From NCBI GenBank assembly GCA_964391725.1, contig CAYMNB010000009.1, positions 12,413-76,412 on the forward strand: a DNA stretch of 64,000 nt, given 5' to 3'. This document shows, piece by piece, positions 36,487 to 44,099 of this stretch (the first letter of the stretch is position 1; every line of letters starts with the position of its first letter). The notes below the pieces were generated by a model. It saw only the letters and a program-made list of their open reading frames with translations, made no database searches and had not been told where the DNA came from. A program made the position numbers and the translations under genes. The DNA comes from SpSt-1165 sp964391725 (GTDB lineage Bacteria; Chloroflexota; Anaerolineae; Anaerolineales; Anaerolineaceae).

Positions 36487-37524
36487 ATGAGTAAAAAGAA
36501 GCGCATCATCATTCACATCGGCACCCACAAAACCGGCAGCACCACCATTCAAAACGGCTGCTGCGATAACCGCGAGCGCCTGCGCGCCAATGGCTGGCTG
36601 TTTCCTGTCACCGGCATGTACCTCTTCGGACAGCACAATATTGCCTGGGAGATGGCATCCGGGCACGTCCAGCCATGGAACTGGATCGGCGAATGGGTGC
36701 GTTACCGCCCCGAATGGGGCGGGATGGACCGTCTGCTGGCTGAAATTGAGACAGCCGGGGTTGAGACAGTCATCCTCAGCTCGGAAGATTTTGACGGCTT
36801 GCAGACTGAACGGATTCAACGGCTGCACGAACGTCTGGCAGAGTTCGAAATTGACATTGTCGTTTACCTGCGGGAACAGGCTTCTTTGCTGCAATCAGCC
36901 TGGACACAGTTCGTCCGGTCTGGTTTTGTCACCATGCCCTTTCCCGCGTTTGTGGATGACATGCTGGCAGCACCAGCCGAACAGCAGCGCTACTTCGGTG
37001 CATATGACCGATTCTTACAGCCCTGGCGGGCGGTCTTTGGTGCTGAACATGTGCAGGTGCATTTTCTATCTCGTGATCTGTTCAATGACAATATCTTCTA
37101 TGATTTTCTGCGTACCTGTAGGGTGGAGAATGTGGAAGGGTATCAGGTGCCGGATGACCAGAATGTGTCCCCCGGGCTGAAAAGCCTGACGCTGATCTGT
37201 TTACTCAACAAAAGTGTTGATTCGATGGAAAAGCGTTCTCAGGTAGCGCGGCTGGTGCAGGAATTTGCGAATCAACAGGGATGGAACGATGCGAAGTTGA
37301 ACTTGATCTCAGAAGAAATTTATCGCAAGGTGCACGCGCATTTTGTGGAAAGCAATGCCTGGATGGAGCGTCATTACCCCGGCTGGCAGGCGGTGGTAGA
37401 AAAATTCCAGCCCAAACCCCTCAGCCATTTTGACCTTTCCATCATGACTTCTGAGGAAATGCTGGCAGTCAGTCAGCATGTCTTGGCGCGGTTGTTCAAC
37501 GACAATGTAACGCAGGGCTGGTAA
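36487..37524 (+). CDS. Sulfotransferase-like P-loop protein
   Basis: A 345-residue protein opening KKRIIIHIGTHKTGSTTIQ, which is the 5'-phosphosulfate-binding loop of sulfotransferase-fold enzymes of the glycan-modifying type. The middle part (LREQASLLQSAWTQFVRSG) also resembles this group. The acceptor is unknown. The frame is open to 36313, but the upstream stretch is poor coding sequence. I prefer the ATG at 36487, preceded by AGGG, over that at 36436. It is unrelated in detail to the sulfotransferase at 27482-28789. The next gene, GH31, starts 98 nt later. Confidence 0.75.
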   Translation: MSKKKRIIIHIGTHKTGSTTIQNGCCDNRERLRANGWLFPVTGMYLFGQHNIAWEMASGHVQPWNWIGEWVRYRPEWGGMDRLLAEIETAGVETVILSSEDFDGLQTERIQRLHERLAEFEIDIVVYLREQASLLQSAWTQFVRSGFVTMPFPAFVDDMLAAPAEQQRYFGAYDRFLQPWRAVFGAEHVQVHFLSRDLFNDNIFYDFLRTCRVENVEGYQVPDDQNVSPGLKSLTLICLLNKSVDSMEKRSQVARLVQEFANQQGWNDAKLNLISEEIYRKVHAHFVESNAWMERHYPGWQAVVEKFQPKPLSHFDLSIMTSEEMLAVSQHVLARLFNDNVTQGW

Positions 37525-37622
37525 CCGTTTTTTCAACCAAGACCGCCCTTGTTTCTGCCTGAGAAACATGTCAAAATGGTGGCAGAAAAACTCACTGACA
37601 GAAAGATAAAACAGGAGGCATG

Positions 37623-39941
37623 ATGAAATTCTCTGCAGGTTATTGGCAGATGCGCGCAGGGGTTGAGCCCCATTATGCGGTGCAGGTGGTGGATACCAGG
37701 GTCGAAGCAGACTGCTTGACCGTGTATGCCCCCAGCCGGCGCATCCGGCACCGCGGCGACACCCTCAACATTGCCTTGCTGACGGTGGAGTATTCGTCGC
37801 CGATGGCAAATGTCATTCGTGTGCGGGCTTATCATCATGATGGGGGCGTTGACCCGGGGGTGCATTTCCAGCTGTTTGAAGAGCAAGGCAACACAGTGTC
37901 AGTCGATGAGGACGACACTGCCGCCTGGCTGACCAGCGGGGACCTTACCGTGCGGGTTGACAAGGGCAATGATTTCCGTGTTTCGTTTTTGGCGGAGGAT
38001 AAGCCCCTGACCTACAGCGGTTGGCGCGGGTTGGCTTACCTTACAGCGGACGGCGAGGCCTACATGCGCGAGCAACTGGGCTTGGATGTGGGCGAATGTA
38101 CCTATGGGTTGGGAGAGCGCTTCACGCCTTTTGTTAAAAACGGACAGGTGATCGATATGTGGAATGAAGACGGCGGCACCAGTAGCGAGATCGCTTACAA
38201 GAACATTCCCTTTTATTTGACCAACCGCGGTTATGGGGTGTTTGTCAACCACCCCGAAAAGGTGTCCTTTGAGGTCGCTTCGGAAGATGTGGAGCGGGTG
38301 CAGTTCAGCGTGCCTGGCGAGGTGATCGAGTATTTCGTGATCTATGGCCCTGCCCCAAAACAGATTCTGGAGCGTTACACGGCATTGACCGGACGTCCCG
38401 CGCTGCCGCCAGCCTGGTCGTTCGGCTTGTGGCTGACCACGTCGTTCACCACGCAGTATGACGAGGAGACCGTGACCTCCTTCATTGAAGGCATGGCGTC
38501 ACGCGATCTCCCCTTACATGTCTTTCATTACGACTGTTTCTGGATGAAGGAATTCCAGTGGTGTGATTTTGAATGGGACAATCGTGTGTTTCCTGACCCA
38601 CAAGGCATGTTGGCACGCCTGAAAGAACGCGGATTGCACATCTGTGTGTGGGTCAACCCCTATATCGCGCAAAAATCGGCACTGTTCGAGGAAGGCAAGC
38701 AACATGGCTACCTGCTCAAGCGGTCGGATGGTTCGGTGTGGCAGTGCGATCTATGGCAGGCGGGCATGGGACTGGTGGACTTCACCAATCCGGCAGCGCG
38801 CGCCTGGTATGCGGACAAACTGCGCACGCTGGTGGAAATGGGCGTGGATTGTTTTAAGACCGATTTCGGCGAACGCATTCCCACCGACGTGGCCTATCAT
38901 AACGGCGCTGACCCCGTGCGCATGCACAATTACTACAGTTTCCTCTATAATCAGACCGTTTTTGAATTGCTGGAAGAAACACTTGGCAAAGGGCAGGGGG
39001 TCTTATTCGCACGCAGCGCCACTGCGGGTGGTCAGCAGTTCCCGGTGCATTGGGGCGGTGACAGCACTGCCAGTTTTATCTCGATGGCGGAAACTTTGCG
39101 GGCAGGCCTGTCTCTGGGGTTGTCGGGGTTCGGCTTTTGGAGCCATGACATCGGCGGATTTGAGCAGACCGCCCCGGCAGAAGTGTACAAACGGTGGTGC
39201 GCGTTCGGACTGCTGAGTTCACACTCGCGTCTGCACGGCTCCACCTCCTACCGCGTGCCATGGCTGTATGATGAAGAAGCGGTGGACGTATTGCGGCATT
39301 TCACCCGGTTAAAATGCCGCCTGATGCCCTATCTGTATGGCGCCGCGGTGGAAGCCCATCAATCGGGAACACCCATGCTGCGGGCGATGATCATGGAGTT
39401 TCCCGATGATCCTGCCTGCGATACCCTTGACCGACAGTATATGTTGGGTGCAGACCTGCTGGTAGCGCCGGTCTTCCATGCCGGCGGCGAAGTGGGGTAT
39501 TACCTGCCGGAAGAAACCTGGGGAGATCTACTTGGCGGAGAACTGGTCGAAGGCGGACGCTGGCTCAAAGCACAGCATGATGTCTTTTCGCTGCCGCTGC
39601 TGGTGCGGCCAAATGCCGTCATCCCTATGGGCAATAACGACGACCGCCCGGATTATGATTATGCTGATGGAGTCACGCTGAACCTGTATCATTTTGATGA
39701 TGGCACAGAACAGATGGTAAACATCCCCGCGATGGACGGTACCCTGGCAGCTCGTTTTGTCGTACAACGAGCCGGGTCGCGGATCACAGTTTCTGTGGCG
39801 GAGGGCAAGGCGAGCCATTGGTCGGTCGCCCTGCATGGCAGCCTTCGCGTGAAGCAGGCTGACGGAGGCGTTATTGACGGTGATGGAAGTGTGCTGCAGG
39901 CAACAGGCGATCAGATGTTTATTGAACTTGCCGAAGGGTAA
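37623..39941 (+). CDS. yicI: Alpha-xylosidase YicI (GH31)
   Basis: A 772-residue GH31 enzyme, the exact length class of Escherichia coli YicI, which removes alpha-linked xylose such as the side chain of xyloglucan oligosaccharides. Landmarks typical of YicI include DCFWMKEFQWCDFEWD and ICVWVNPYIAQKS, the nucleophile in FKTDFGERIP (Asp414) and the acid/base in HWGGDSTASF (Asp480). There is no signal peptide, so it works in the cytoplasm on imported oligosaccharides. AGGAGG at 37613-37618 fits the second ATG (37623) better than the first (37620). Together with GH44 and GH9 genes downstream, it suggests xyloglucan use. Confidence 0.92.
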   Translation: MKFSAGYWQMRAGVEPHYAVQVVDTRVEADCLTVYAPSRRIRHRGDTLNIALLTVEYSSPMANVIRVRAYHHDGGVDPGVHFQLFEEQGNTVSVDEDDTAAWLTSGDLTVRVDKGNDFRVSFLAEDKPLTYSGWRGLAYLTADGEAYMREQLGLDVGECTYGLGERFTPFVKNGQVIDMWNEDGGTSSEIAYKNIPFYLTNRGYGVFVNHPEKVSFEVASEDVERVQFSVPGEVIEYFVIYGPAPKQILERYTALTGRPALPPAWSFGLWLTTSFTTQYDEETVTSFIEGMASRDLPLHVFHYDCFWMKEFQWCDFEWDNRVFPDPQGMLARLKERGLHICVWVNPYIAQKSALFEEGKQHGYLLKRSDGSVWQCDLWQAGMGLVDFTNPAARAWYADKLRTLVEMGVDCFKTDFGERIPTDVAYHNGADPVRMHNYYSFLYNQTVFELLEETLGKGQGVLFARSATAGGQQFPVHWGGDSTASFISMAETLRAGLSLGLSGFGFWSHDIGGFEQTAPAEVYKRWCAFGLLSSHSRLHGSTSYRVPWLYDEEAVDVLRHFTRLKCRLMPYLYGAAVEAHQSGTPMLRAMIMEFPDDPACDTLDRQYMLGADLLVAPVFHAGGEVGYYLPEETWGDLLGGELVEGGRWLKAQHDVFSLPLLVRPNAVIPMGNNDDRPDYDYADGVTLNLYHFDDGTEQMVNIPAMDGTLAARFVVQRAGSRITVSVAEGKASHWSVALHGSLRVKQADGGVIDGDGSVLQATGDQMFIELAEG

Positions 39942-40412
39942 AATCTGACGTACTCAACCTACTCTCATTCTCATGCACCGGGGATCACGCGCTGGTGGTT
40001 CATCCGCAGGTTTGCTGGCAATTCATTGACCATCATGCATGTACCTGTGATCATCGGGGCGGTGCTGGAAGGGCCAAGGCGGATGATTCGCGCAGTTCCC
40101 TTTCGGTGATCAGTGCCTGCGATGCTTCCTTCCACATGTTGACCTGTTGCAGGGCAGTTTTTACACGCTCACGGATGTCGGTAGAGGGCAACCCCAGGTT
40201 TTCCAGCCGAAGGCCACATCTTCTTCGATGGTGGTGGCAACCAACTGTTCACGCGGATGTTGAAAAAACATTGACTTGGTCGACAGAAAATAGCCGGAAC
40301 GATTTCATCGCTTCATTTTTACATAGCATCCGAAAAGGATTCTTTTCATGTGGCGCAAGCTGATGCCACGGGTCGTATAATGGTTCTATAGTGCAGGAAA
40401 AAGGAGTAGCAA
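39942..40412. other. Intergenic region of 471 nt between GH31 and beta-propeller genes
   Basis: No intact gene is present. Its centre holds the decayed ECF ATPase fragment described separately (minus strand). The last 120 nt before 40413 are non-coding, with AAGGAG just before the next start. No promoter of good match was found. Confidence 0.5.
40030..40283 (-). pseudogene. Remnant of an ECF/CbiO-type transporter ATPase
   Basis: Reading the minus strand from about 40283 gives MFFQHPREQLVATTIEEDVA, which matches the Q-loop region of energy-coupling-factor ATPases (FQNPDDQL...TVEEDVAFGPENLGLP). One base appears lost near 40204-40209. The next frame then continues LENLGLPSTDIRERVKTALQ, again as in the family. 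Walker A lies upstream of the match and is absent. The signature and Walker B are absent too, and downstream stops occur in every frame. It is a broken internal fragment, so the parent gene was deleted around it. Confidence 0.6.
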
Positions 40413-41540
40413 ATGTATCGTTATAAGCATCATGTAATTGACACCAGTCTGCCAACAGGCATGTACGCGCAAACCATGCTGGAAGATTTTGACAATGACG
40501 GTCGGCTGGAGTACGTGCTGGGGTTGTCGTTAGGTGATCTGTATCTGTATAAGCAGCAGCCGGACGGCAATTGGCAGCGGTTTTTGATTGGCCGCGATTC
40601 GCCATCTGACGTAGGCGCAGCGGCGTTGGATGTGAATGGCAACGGTTTGCTGGATATTGTCACCGGCGGGGCGTGGTTCGAAAATACCGGTGATTTCACA
40701 GTGCCCTTCATCAAACACGTGTTTGACCCTGAGCTTGCCAGTGCACATGACGTTTTCGTTGCCGATATCAGCGGTGATGGAAAAGCTGACGTGGTAACCA
40801 TGTCAGACCAGAACGATGTGCGCTGGTATCGCATCGCTGACAAGCCCACCGACCATTGGATACACACCCATATCGGCGAACCTGTGCATGCTGGTGTGGC
40901 GATCGGGGATATAAACGGCAATGGCAGCATGGATATTGTGCGCACCAACGTGTGGTTTGAGAACTTGAGAGGGGATGGTTCGGTGTGGGCGGTGCATGCG
41001 CTGCCGTTCCCGCCGCAAGACCAGAGCAAACTGACCAAATATTTCATGGTGGATGCCACCCATGCCAAAGTCGTGGATGTGAATCAGAGTGTTTTTAATG
41101 ACATCGTCATGGTTGAAAACGAGATGCCGGGCGGTAAGCTCTTCTGGTTGGAGAATGTCAAAGGTGACGGGTCAGAATGGCGCTACCATGATATCGCTGT
41201 GCCAGGTTCGCCGGTGCGTGGTGCTTATCATTCACTGGTGGTCAAAGACCTGAACGGCAACGGTGCTTTTGATGTCTTCAGTTGTGAGATGGAGGATATC
41301 GGCGGCGAGGAACCTCCGCGTTTCTACATCTGGGAAAATGTGGATGGTAAAGGCGGTGAATGGAAAGAGCATGTCATTCTGGACGTCAATCTGGGCGGGC
41401 ATGCCGCCTTGATCGGTGACATCAGCGGCAATGGCTTGCCGGATATCATCACCAAACCATGGCGGCCGGGCCCCAATAACGCCGTGGGCGGTAAGCCGTT
41501 CGTGATGTATCTGGAAAACCTGGGGCCGTTAACGGACTGA
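40413..41540 (+). CDS. FG-GAP/VCBS-repeat protein, predicted seven-bladed beta-propeller
   Basis: A 375-residue protein with seven Asp/Asn-rich repeat motifs of the FG-GAP/VCBS type (DFDNDGRLEYV at 25, DVNGNGLLDIV at 73, DISGDGKADVV at 118, DINGNGSMDIV at 166, DVNQSVFNDIV at 222, DLNGNGAFDVF at 279, DISGNGLPDII at 336). These bind calcium and form propeller blades. Most such proteins are secreted, yet this one has no signal peptide. A carbohydrate-binding or lyase-like role is possible given the neighbours, but no catalytic motif is recognised. AAGGAG precedes the start. Confidence 0.75.
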   Translation: MYRYKHHVIDTSLPTGMYAQTMLEDFDNDGRLEYVLGLSLGDLYLYKQQPDGNWQRFLIGRDSPSDVGAAALDVNGNGLLDIVTGGAWFENTGDFTVPFIKHVFDPELASAHDVFVADISGDGKADVVTMSDQNDVRWYRIADKPTDHWIHTHIGEPVHAGVAIGDINGNGSMDIVRTNVWFENLRGDGSVWAVHALPFPPQDQSKLTKYFMVDATHAKVVDVNQSVFNDIVMVENEMPGGKLFWLENVKGDGSEWRYHDIAVPGSPVRGAYHSLVVKDLNGNGAFDVFSCEMEDIGGEEPPRFYIWENVDGKGGEWKEHVILDVNLGGHAALIGDISGNGLPDIITKPWRPGPNNAVGGKPFVMYLENLGPLTD

Positions 41541-41565
41541 AAGCCAACAAACCTGTCGAAACAAG

Positions 41566-41598
41566 TACCGGCATCAGGCAAAAAGCCTGATGCCGGTA
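41566..41598 (+). terminator. Perfect hairpin after the beta-propeller gene
   Basis: A 14-bp perfect stem (TACCGGCATCAGGC with GCCTGATGCCGGTA) and AAAAA loop, 25 nt after the stop codon. A T-tract is lacking, so termination may be partial or factor-dependent. Confidence 0.6.
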
Positions 41599-41647
41599 TT
41601 CAGGTGTGTTGATTCATAAGAAAACCTTTTCTTACTGCCATTACTGT

Positions 41648-41678
41648 TATAATCATTTGAATGTTCAATTTCGTTCAA
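41648..41678 (+). promoter_or_regulatory. lacI1 promoter -10 and operator candidate
   Basis: TATAAT at 41648-41653 is followed by TTGAATGTTCAA (41657-41668), an inverted repeat with arms TTGAA/TTCAA, and by a further half-site GTTCAA (41673-41678). The arms are shared with the operator in the lacI2 promoter, so self-repression or cross-repression by the LacI pair is likely. Confidence 0.5.
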
Positions 41679-41701
41679 TTATCGGTGTTGGAGAACAAAC
41701 T

Positions 41702-42733
41702 ATGTCCGTCACATTGCGTGATGTCGCTGAACTCGCCGGGGTGTCGATTGGGACTGCCTCGCAAGCCCTGAACCATCATCCCAGCGTAAAATCTGAAACC
41801 CGCCAGCTTGTGTACGAAGCGGCAGGCAAACTGGGTTATAAACCGCGGCGACGCGTGCAGACCTTTGCGGGGTCAGACAACGGTTTGTCCGTGGTGGGCA
41901 TTCTCACCAAACATGACCTGTATGACATCGCCCTGACCAATCCATTTTATTCACACGTCTACGCCGGGGTGGAGGAGGAATGCCGCCGCCGCGGACTGAG
42001 TGTGATGTTTTCCAGCATCGATGTGGATGAGCAGAATTATCCCGTGCGGTGGCCGCCGATGATCAAGGACGCGCGCATTGATGCGCTTTTGCTGGTGGGG
42101 ACAGTGCTGGAACCGACGGTTGATGTGCTGGTCAACAAAGTGGATGTGCCTATTATCCTGATTGACAGCTATGCCCCGGGGATGGCGTTGGACAGCATTG
42201 TCACTGACAATATTGGCGGCGCCAAACTGGCGATGGAACATTTATTCAAGTTGGGTCATAGGAATATAGGGTTGATTGGTTCCAACCTGAAATCACCGAC
42301 CAGTATCCTGGAACGGCGCGAAGGCTATCTGCAGGCCATGATGGCGCACGGACTGGACCCGGAGACCTATTTGATCGACACGCCGTTGAATCCATCCGGC
42401 GGGGCAGACGGATTGCGCTGGCTGCTGGCTAACCGCCCTGATATGACCGCTGTTTTTGTGTGCAATGATGATACTGCTACGGGGGTGTATCAAGAAGCAG
42501 TTGCCCAGGGATTGAAAATCCCTGATGATCTTGCGGTGGTTGGCTTTGACAACACCTATCTTGCCCAGAACCTGGCACCGCCGTTGACAACCATACACGT
42601 GGAGAAGAAATGGATGGGGATGCTGGGGGTGCAGGCATTGGCGGAACGCAAATTATATCCAGAGAAACCCAAAGTGACCATCTATGTGGAGACACAGTTG
42701 ATCGTGCGCGAATCTGCTGCGCCGCTCCGTTGA
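41702..42733 (+). CDS. LacI family transcriptional regulator (first of a pair)
   Basis: A 343-residue LacI/GalR regulator. The helix-turn-helix starts VTLRDVAELAGVSIGTASQA (about 2-21), then a hinge helix and a periplasmic-binding-like sugar domain (60-340). The frame is open to 41606, but the ATG at 41702 has GGAG 8 nt upstream and starts right at the DNA-binding domain. It shares 16 identical residues in its recognition region with the next LacI, so both probably read similar operators. It likely controls the ABC importer and glycoside hydrolases downstream. The inducer is not visible. Confidence 0.92.
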   Translation: MSVTLRDVAELAGVSIGTASQALNHHPSVKSETRQLVYEAAGKLGYKPRRRVQTFAGSDNGLSVVGILTKHDLYDIALTNPFYSHVYAGVEEECRRRGLSVMFSSIDVDEQNYPVRWPPMIKDARIDALLLVGTVLEPTVDVLVNKVDVPIILIDSYAPGMALDSIVTDNIGGAKLAMEHLFKLGHRNIGLIGSNLKSPTSILERREGYLQAMMAHGLDPETYLIDTPLNPSGGADGLRWLLANRPDMTAVFVCNDDTATGVYQEAVAQGLKIPDDLAVVGFDNTYLAQNLAPPLTTIHVEKKWMGMLGVQALAERKLYPEKPKVTIYVETQLIVRESAAPLR

Positions 42734-42792
42734 GCCGCGTATAAAACCATGCAATTCAACAGGGGGAAATCATTTTCGATACCTGTCGACAG

Positions 42793-42826
42793 TGCCGGTT
42801 GATAGAAATATTAAATATTCCCGGCA
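42793..42826 (+). repeat. Inverted repeat before the lacI2 promoter
   Basis: TGCCGG (42793-42798) and CCGGCA (42821-42826) flank an A+T-rich segment that itself contains AATATT twice. It could be the 3' hairpin of lacI1 or part of the control region. Confidence 0.3.
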
Positions 42827-42830
42827 GGTA

Positions 42831-42859
42831 TTGACAGTTGAACTTGTTCAACCTATACT
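42831..42859 (+). promoter_or_regulatory. lacI2 promoter with operator inside the spacer
   Basis: Consensus -35 TTGACA (42831-42836), 17-nt spacer and -10 TATACT (42854-42859). The spacer contains GTTGAACTTGTTCAAC (42837-42852), a perfect inverted repeat with 7-bp arms and TT centre. Repressor bound there would block RNA polymerase directly. A half-site GTTCAAC recurs at 42867-42873. Confidence 0.75.
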
Positions 42860-42876
42860 TAAATATGTTCAACTGA

Positions 42877-42899
42877 AGTTTCAAATTACGCTTGAAACT
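42877..42899 (+). promoter_or_regulatory. Second inverted repeat in the lacI2 leader
   Basis: AGTTTCAA (42877-42884) and TTGAAACT (42892-42899) form perfect 8-bp arms around a 7-nt centre, just downstream of the predicted transcription start. Resembles a second operator rather than a terminator, as there is no T-run and the gene follows. Confidence 0.5.
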
Positions 42900-42925
42900 A
42901 TTCACAAGAGAGTAAAGTAATAGGG

Positions 42926-43999
42926 ATGGTATCGACCACGTTGCGAGATGTGGCTGAATTGGCAGGTGTATCTATCGGCACCGCTTCGGCCGCGCTCAAC
43001 AATCGACCGACAGTTTCACAAGAAGCCCGCATCAAGGTGATTGACGCGGCGGTTGCGCTTGGCTACCCCTTGAAAGAACAGGAAGAGCTGGCGCGGCAGA
43101 CGAAATTGTCTGTGATCGGTCTGTTGTTGAAGCAAGACCATGGCCGCAAGTGGGAGATTAATCCCTTCTATTCGCAGGTGCAGCTGGGGGTGACAGATGC
43201 CTGCAACCGTAACAAGCTCAGCGTCATGCTCGGGAATATCGAGGTAGATGCCAGCAACCGCCCGATGTTCTGGCCGGTGATGCTGGAGGATCAGCGCATT
43301 GATGGCTTGATCCTGGCCGGCGTCTTTTTGGATGAGACGGTTGCCAAGATACAGCGCCGCACCAATATCCCCATTGTGCTGCTGGACGGTTTCTCCGGTG
43401 AATTAGCCCTGGACAGCGTGGTGACTGACAACCTTGGCGGAGCGCGCCAGGCCATGTCACACCTGTTCTCACATGGACATCGCAAGATCGGCCTGGTGGG
43501 CTGGAACCCGGAATCACCGCCCAGCATCCAGGACCGTTACCTGGGGTATGTAGGCGCGATGAATGTGCGCGGTTATGAACTGTTTATAGAGCCATCGGTA
43601 TTGTTCCGCCATGGCGGTTATGAAGGCACCAAACGGCTGTTGACACGCCATCCTGAGATCACAGGTATCTTTGCCTGCAATGATGAAACCGGTGTGGGTG
43701 TGATGGATGCAGCGCGCGAGTTGGGTCTGCGTGTGCCCGAAGACCTGTCTGTGGTGGGATTTGATGATATCGCCCTGCCGCAAGACGTGGAGCGCCCGAT
43801 CACCACCATCCATGTGCATAAAACCTGGATGGGCACAATGACCGTCAGTACGCTGATCGAACGCTCACGCAACCCGGAACAGCCCAAAATTACGAAGGTA
43901 GTCTCGACCTATCTGGTAGATCGAGATACTGTGAAACAACCCGGAAAGCATCAAAGCCATGGAAAACAAGAACCGACCCAATCGGTGATGAAGGAGTGA
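42926..43999 (+). CDS. LacI family transcriptional regulator (second of a pair)
   Basis: A 357-residue LacI/GalR regulator with HTH TTLRDVAELAGVSIGTASAA near its start and a sugar-binding domain with the family blocks HRKIGLVGWN, GIFACNDETGVGVMD and PEDLSVVGFDDI. The C-terminal tail (about 25 residues, His/Gln/Lys-rich) is longer than in its neighbour. It is the gene directly before the ABC importer, 100 nt upstream. Its promoter carries a near-ideal operator in the spacer. The twin arrangement suggests duplication followed by divergence of the sensing domain. Confidence 0.92.
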   Translation: MVSTTLRDVAELAGVSIGTASAALNNRPTVSQEARIKVIDAAVALGYPLKEQEELARQTKLSVIGLLLKQDHGRKWEINPFYSQVQLGVTDACNRNKLSVMLGNIEVDASNRPMFWPVMLEDQRIDGLILAGVFLDETVAKIQRRTNIPIVLLDGFSGELALDSVVTDNLGGARQAMSHLFSHGHRKIGLVGWNPESPPSIQDRYLGYVGAMNVRGYELFIEPSVLFRHGGYEGTKRLLTRHPEITGIFACNDETGVGVMDAARELGLRVPEDLSVVGFDDIALPQDVERPITTIHVHKTWMGTMTVSTLIERSRNPEQPKITKVVSTYLVDRDTVKQPGKHQSHGKQEPTQSVMKE

Positions 44000-44099
44000 T
44001 CGCAGGAGGTGATAATCGAACCAATAGTATGGAACCACAAACCAATTTCTCGTTGTAACCAAAATTCACAAAAATCCTATTATGGAGGAGTAAAGTAAC

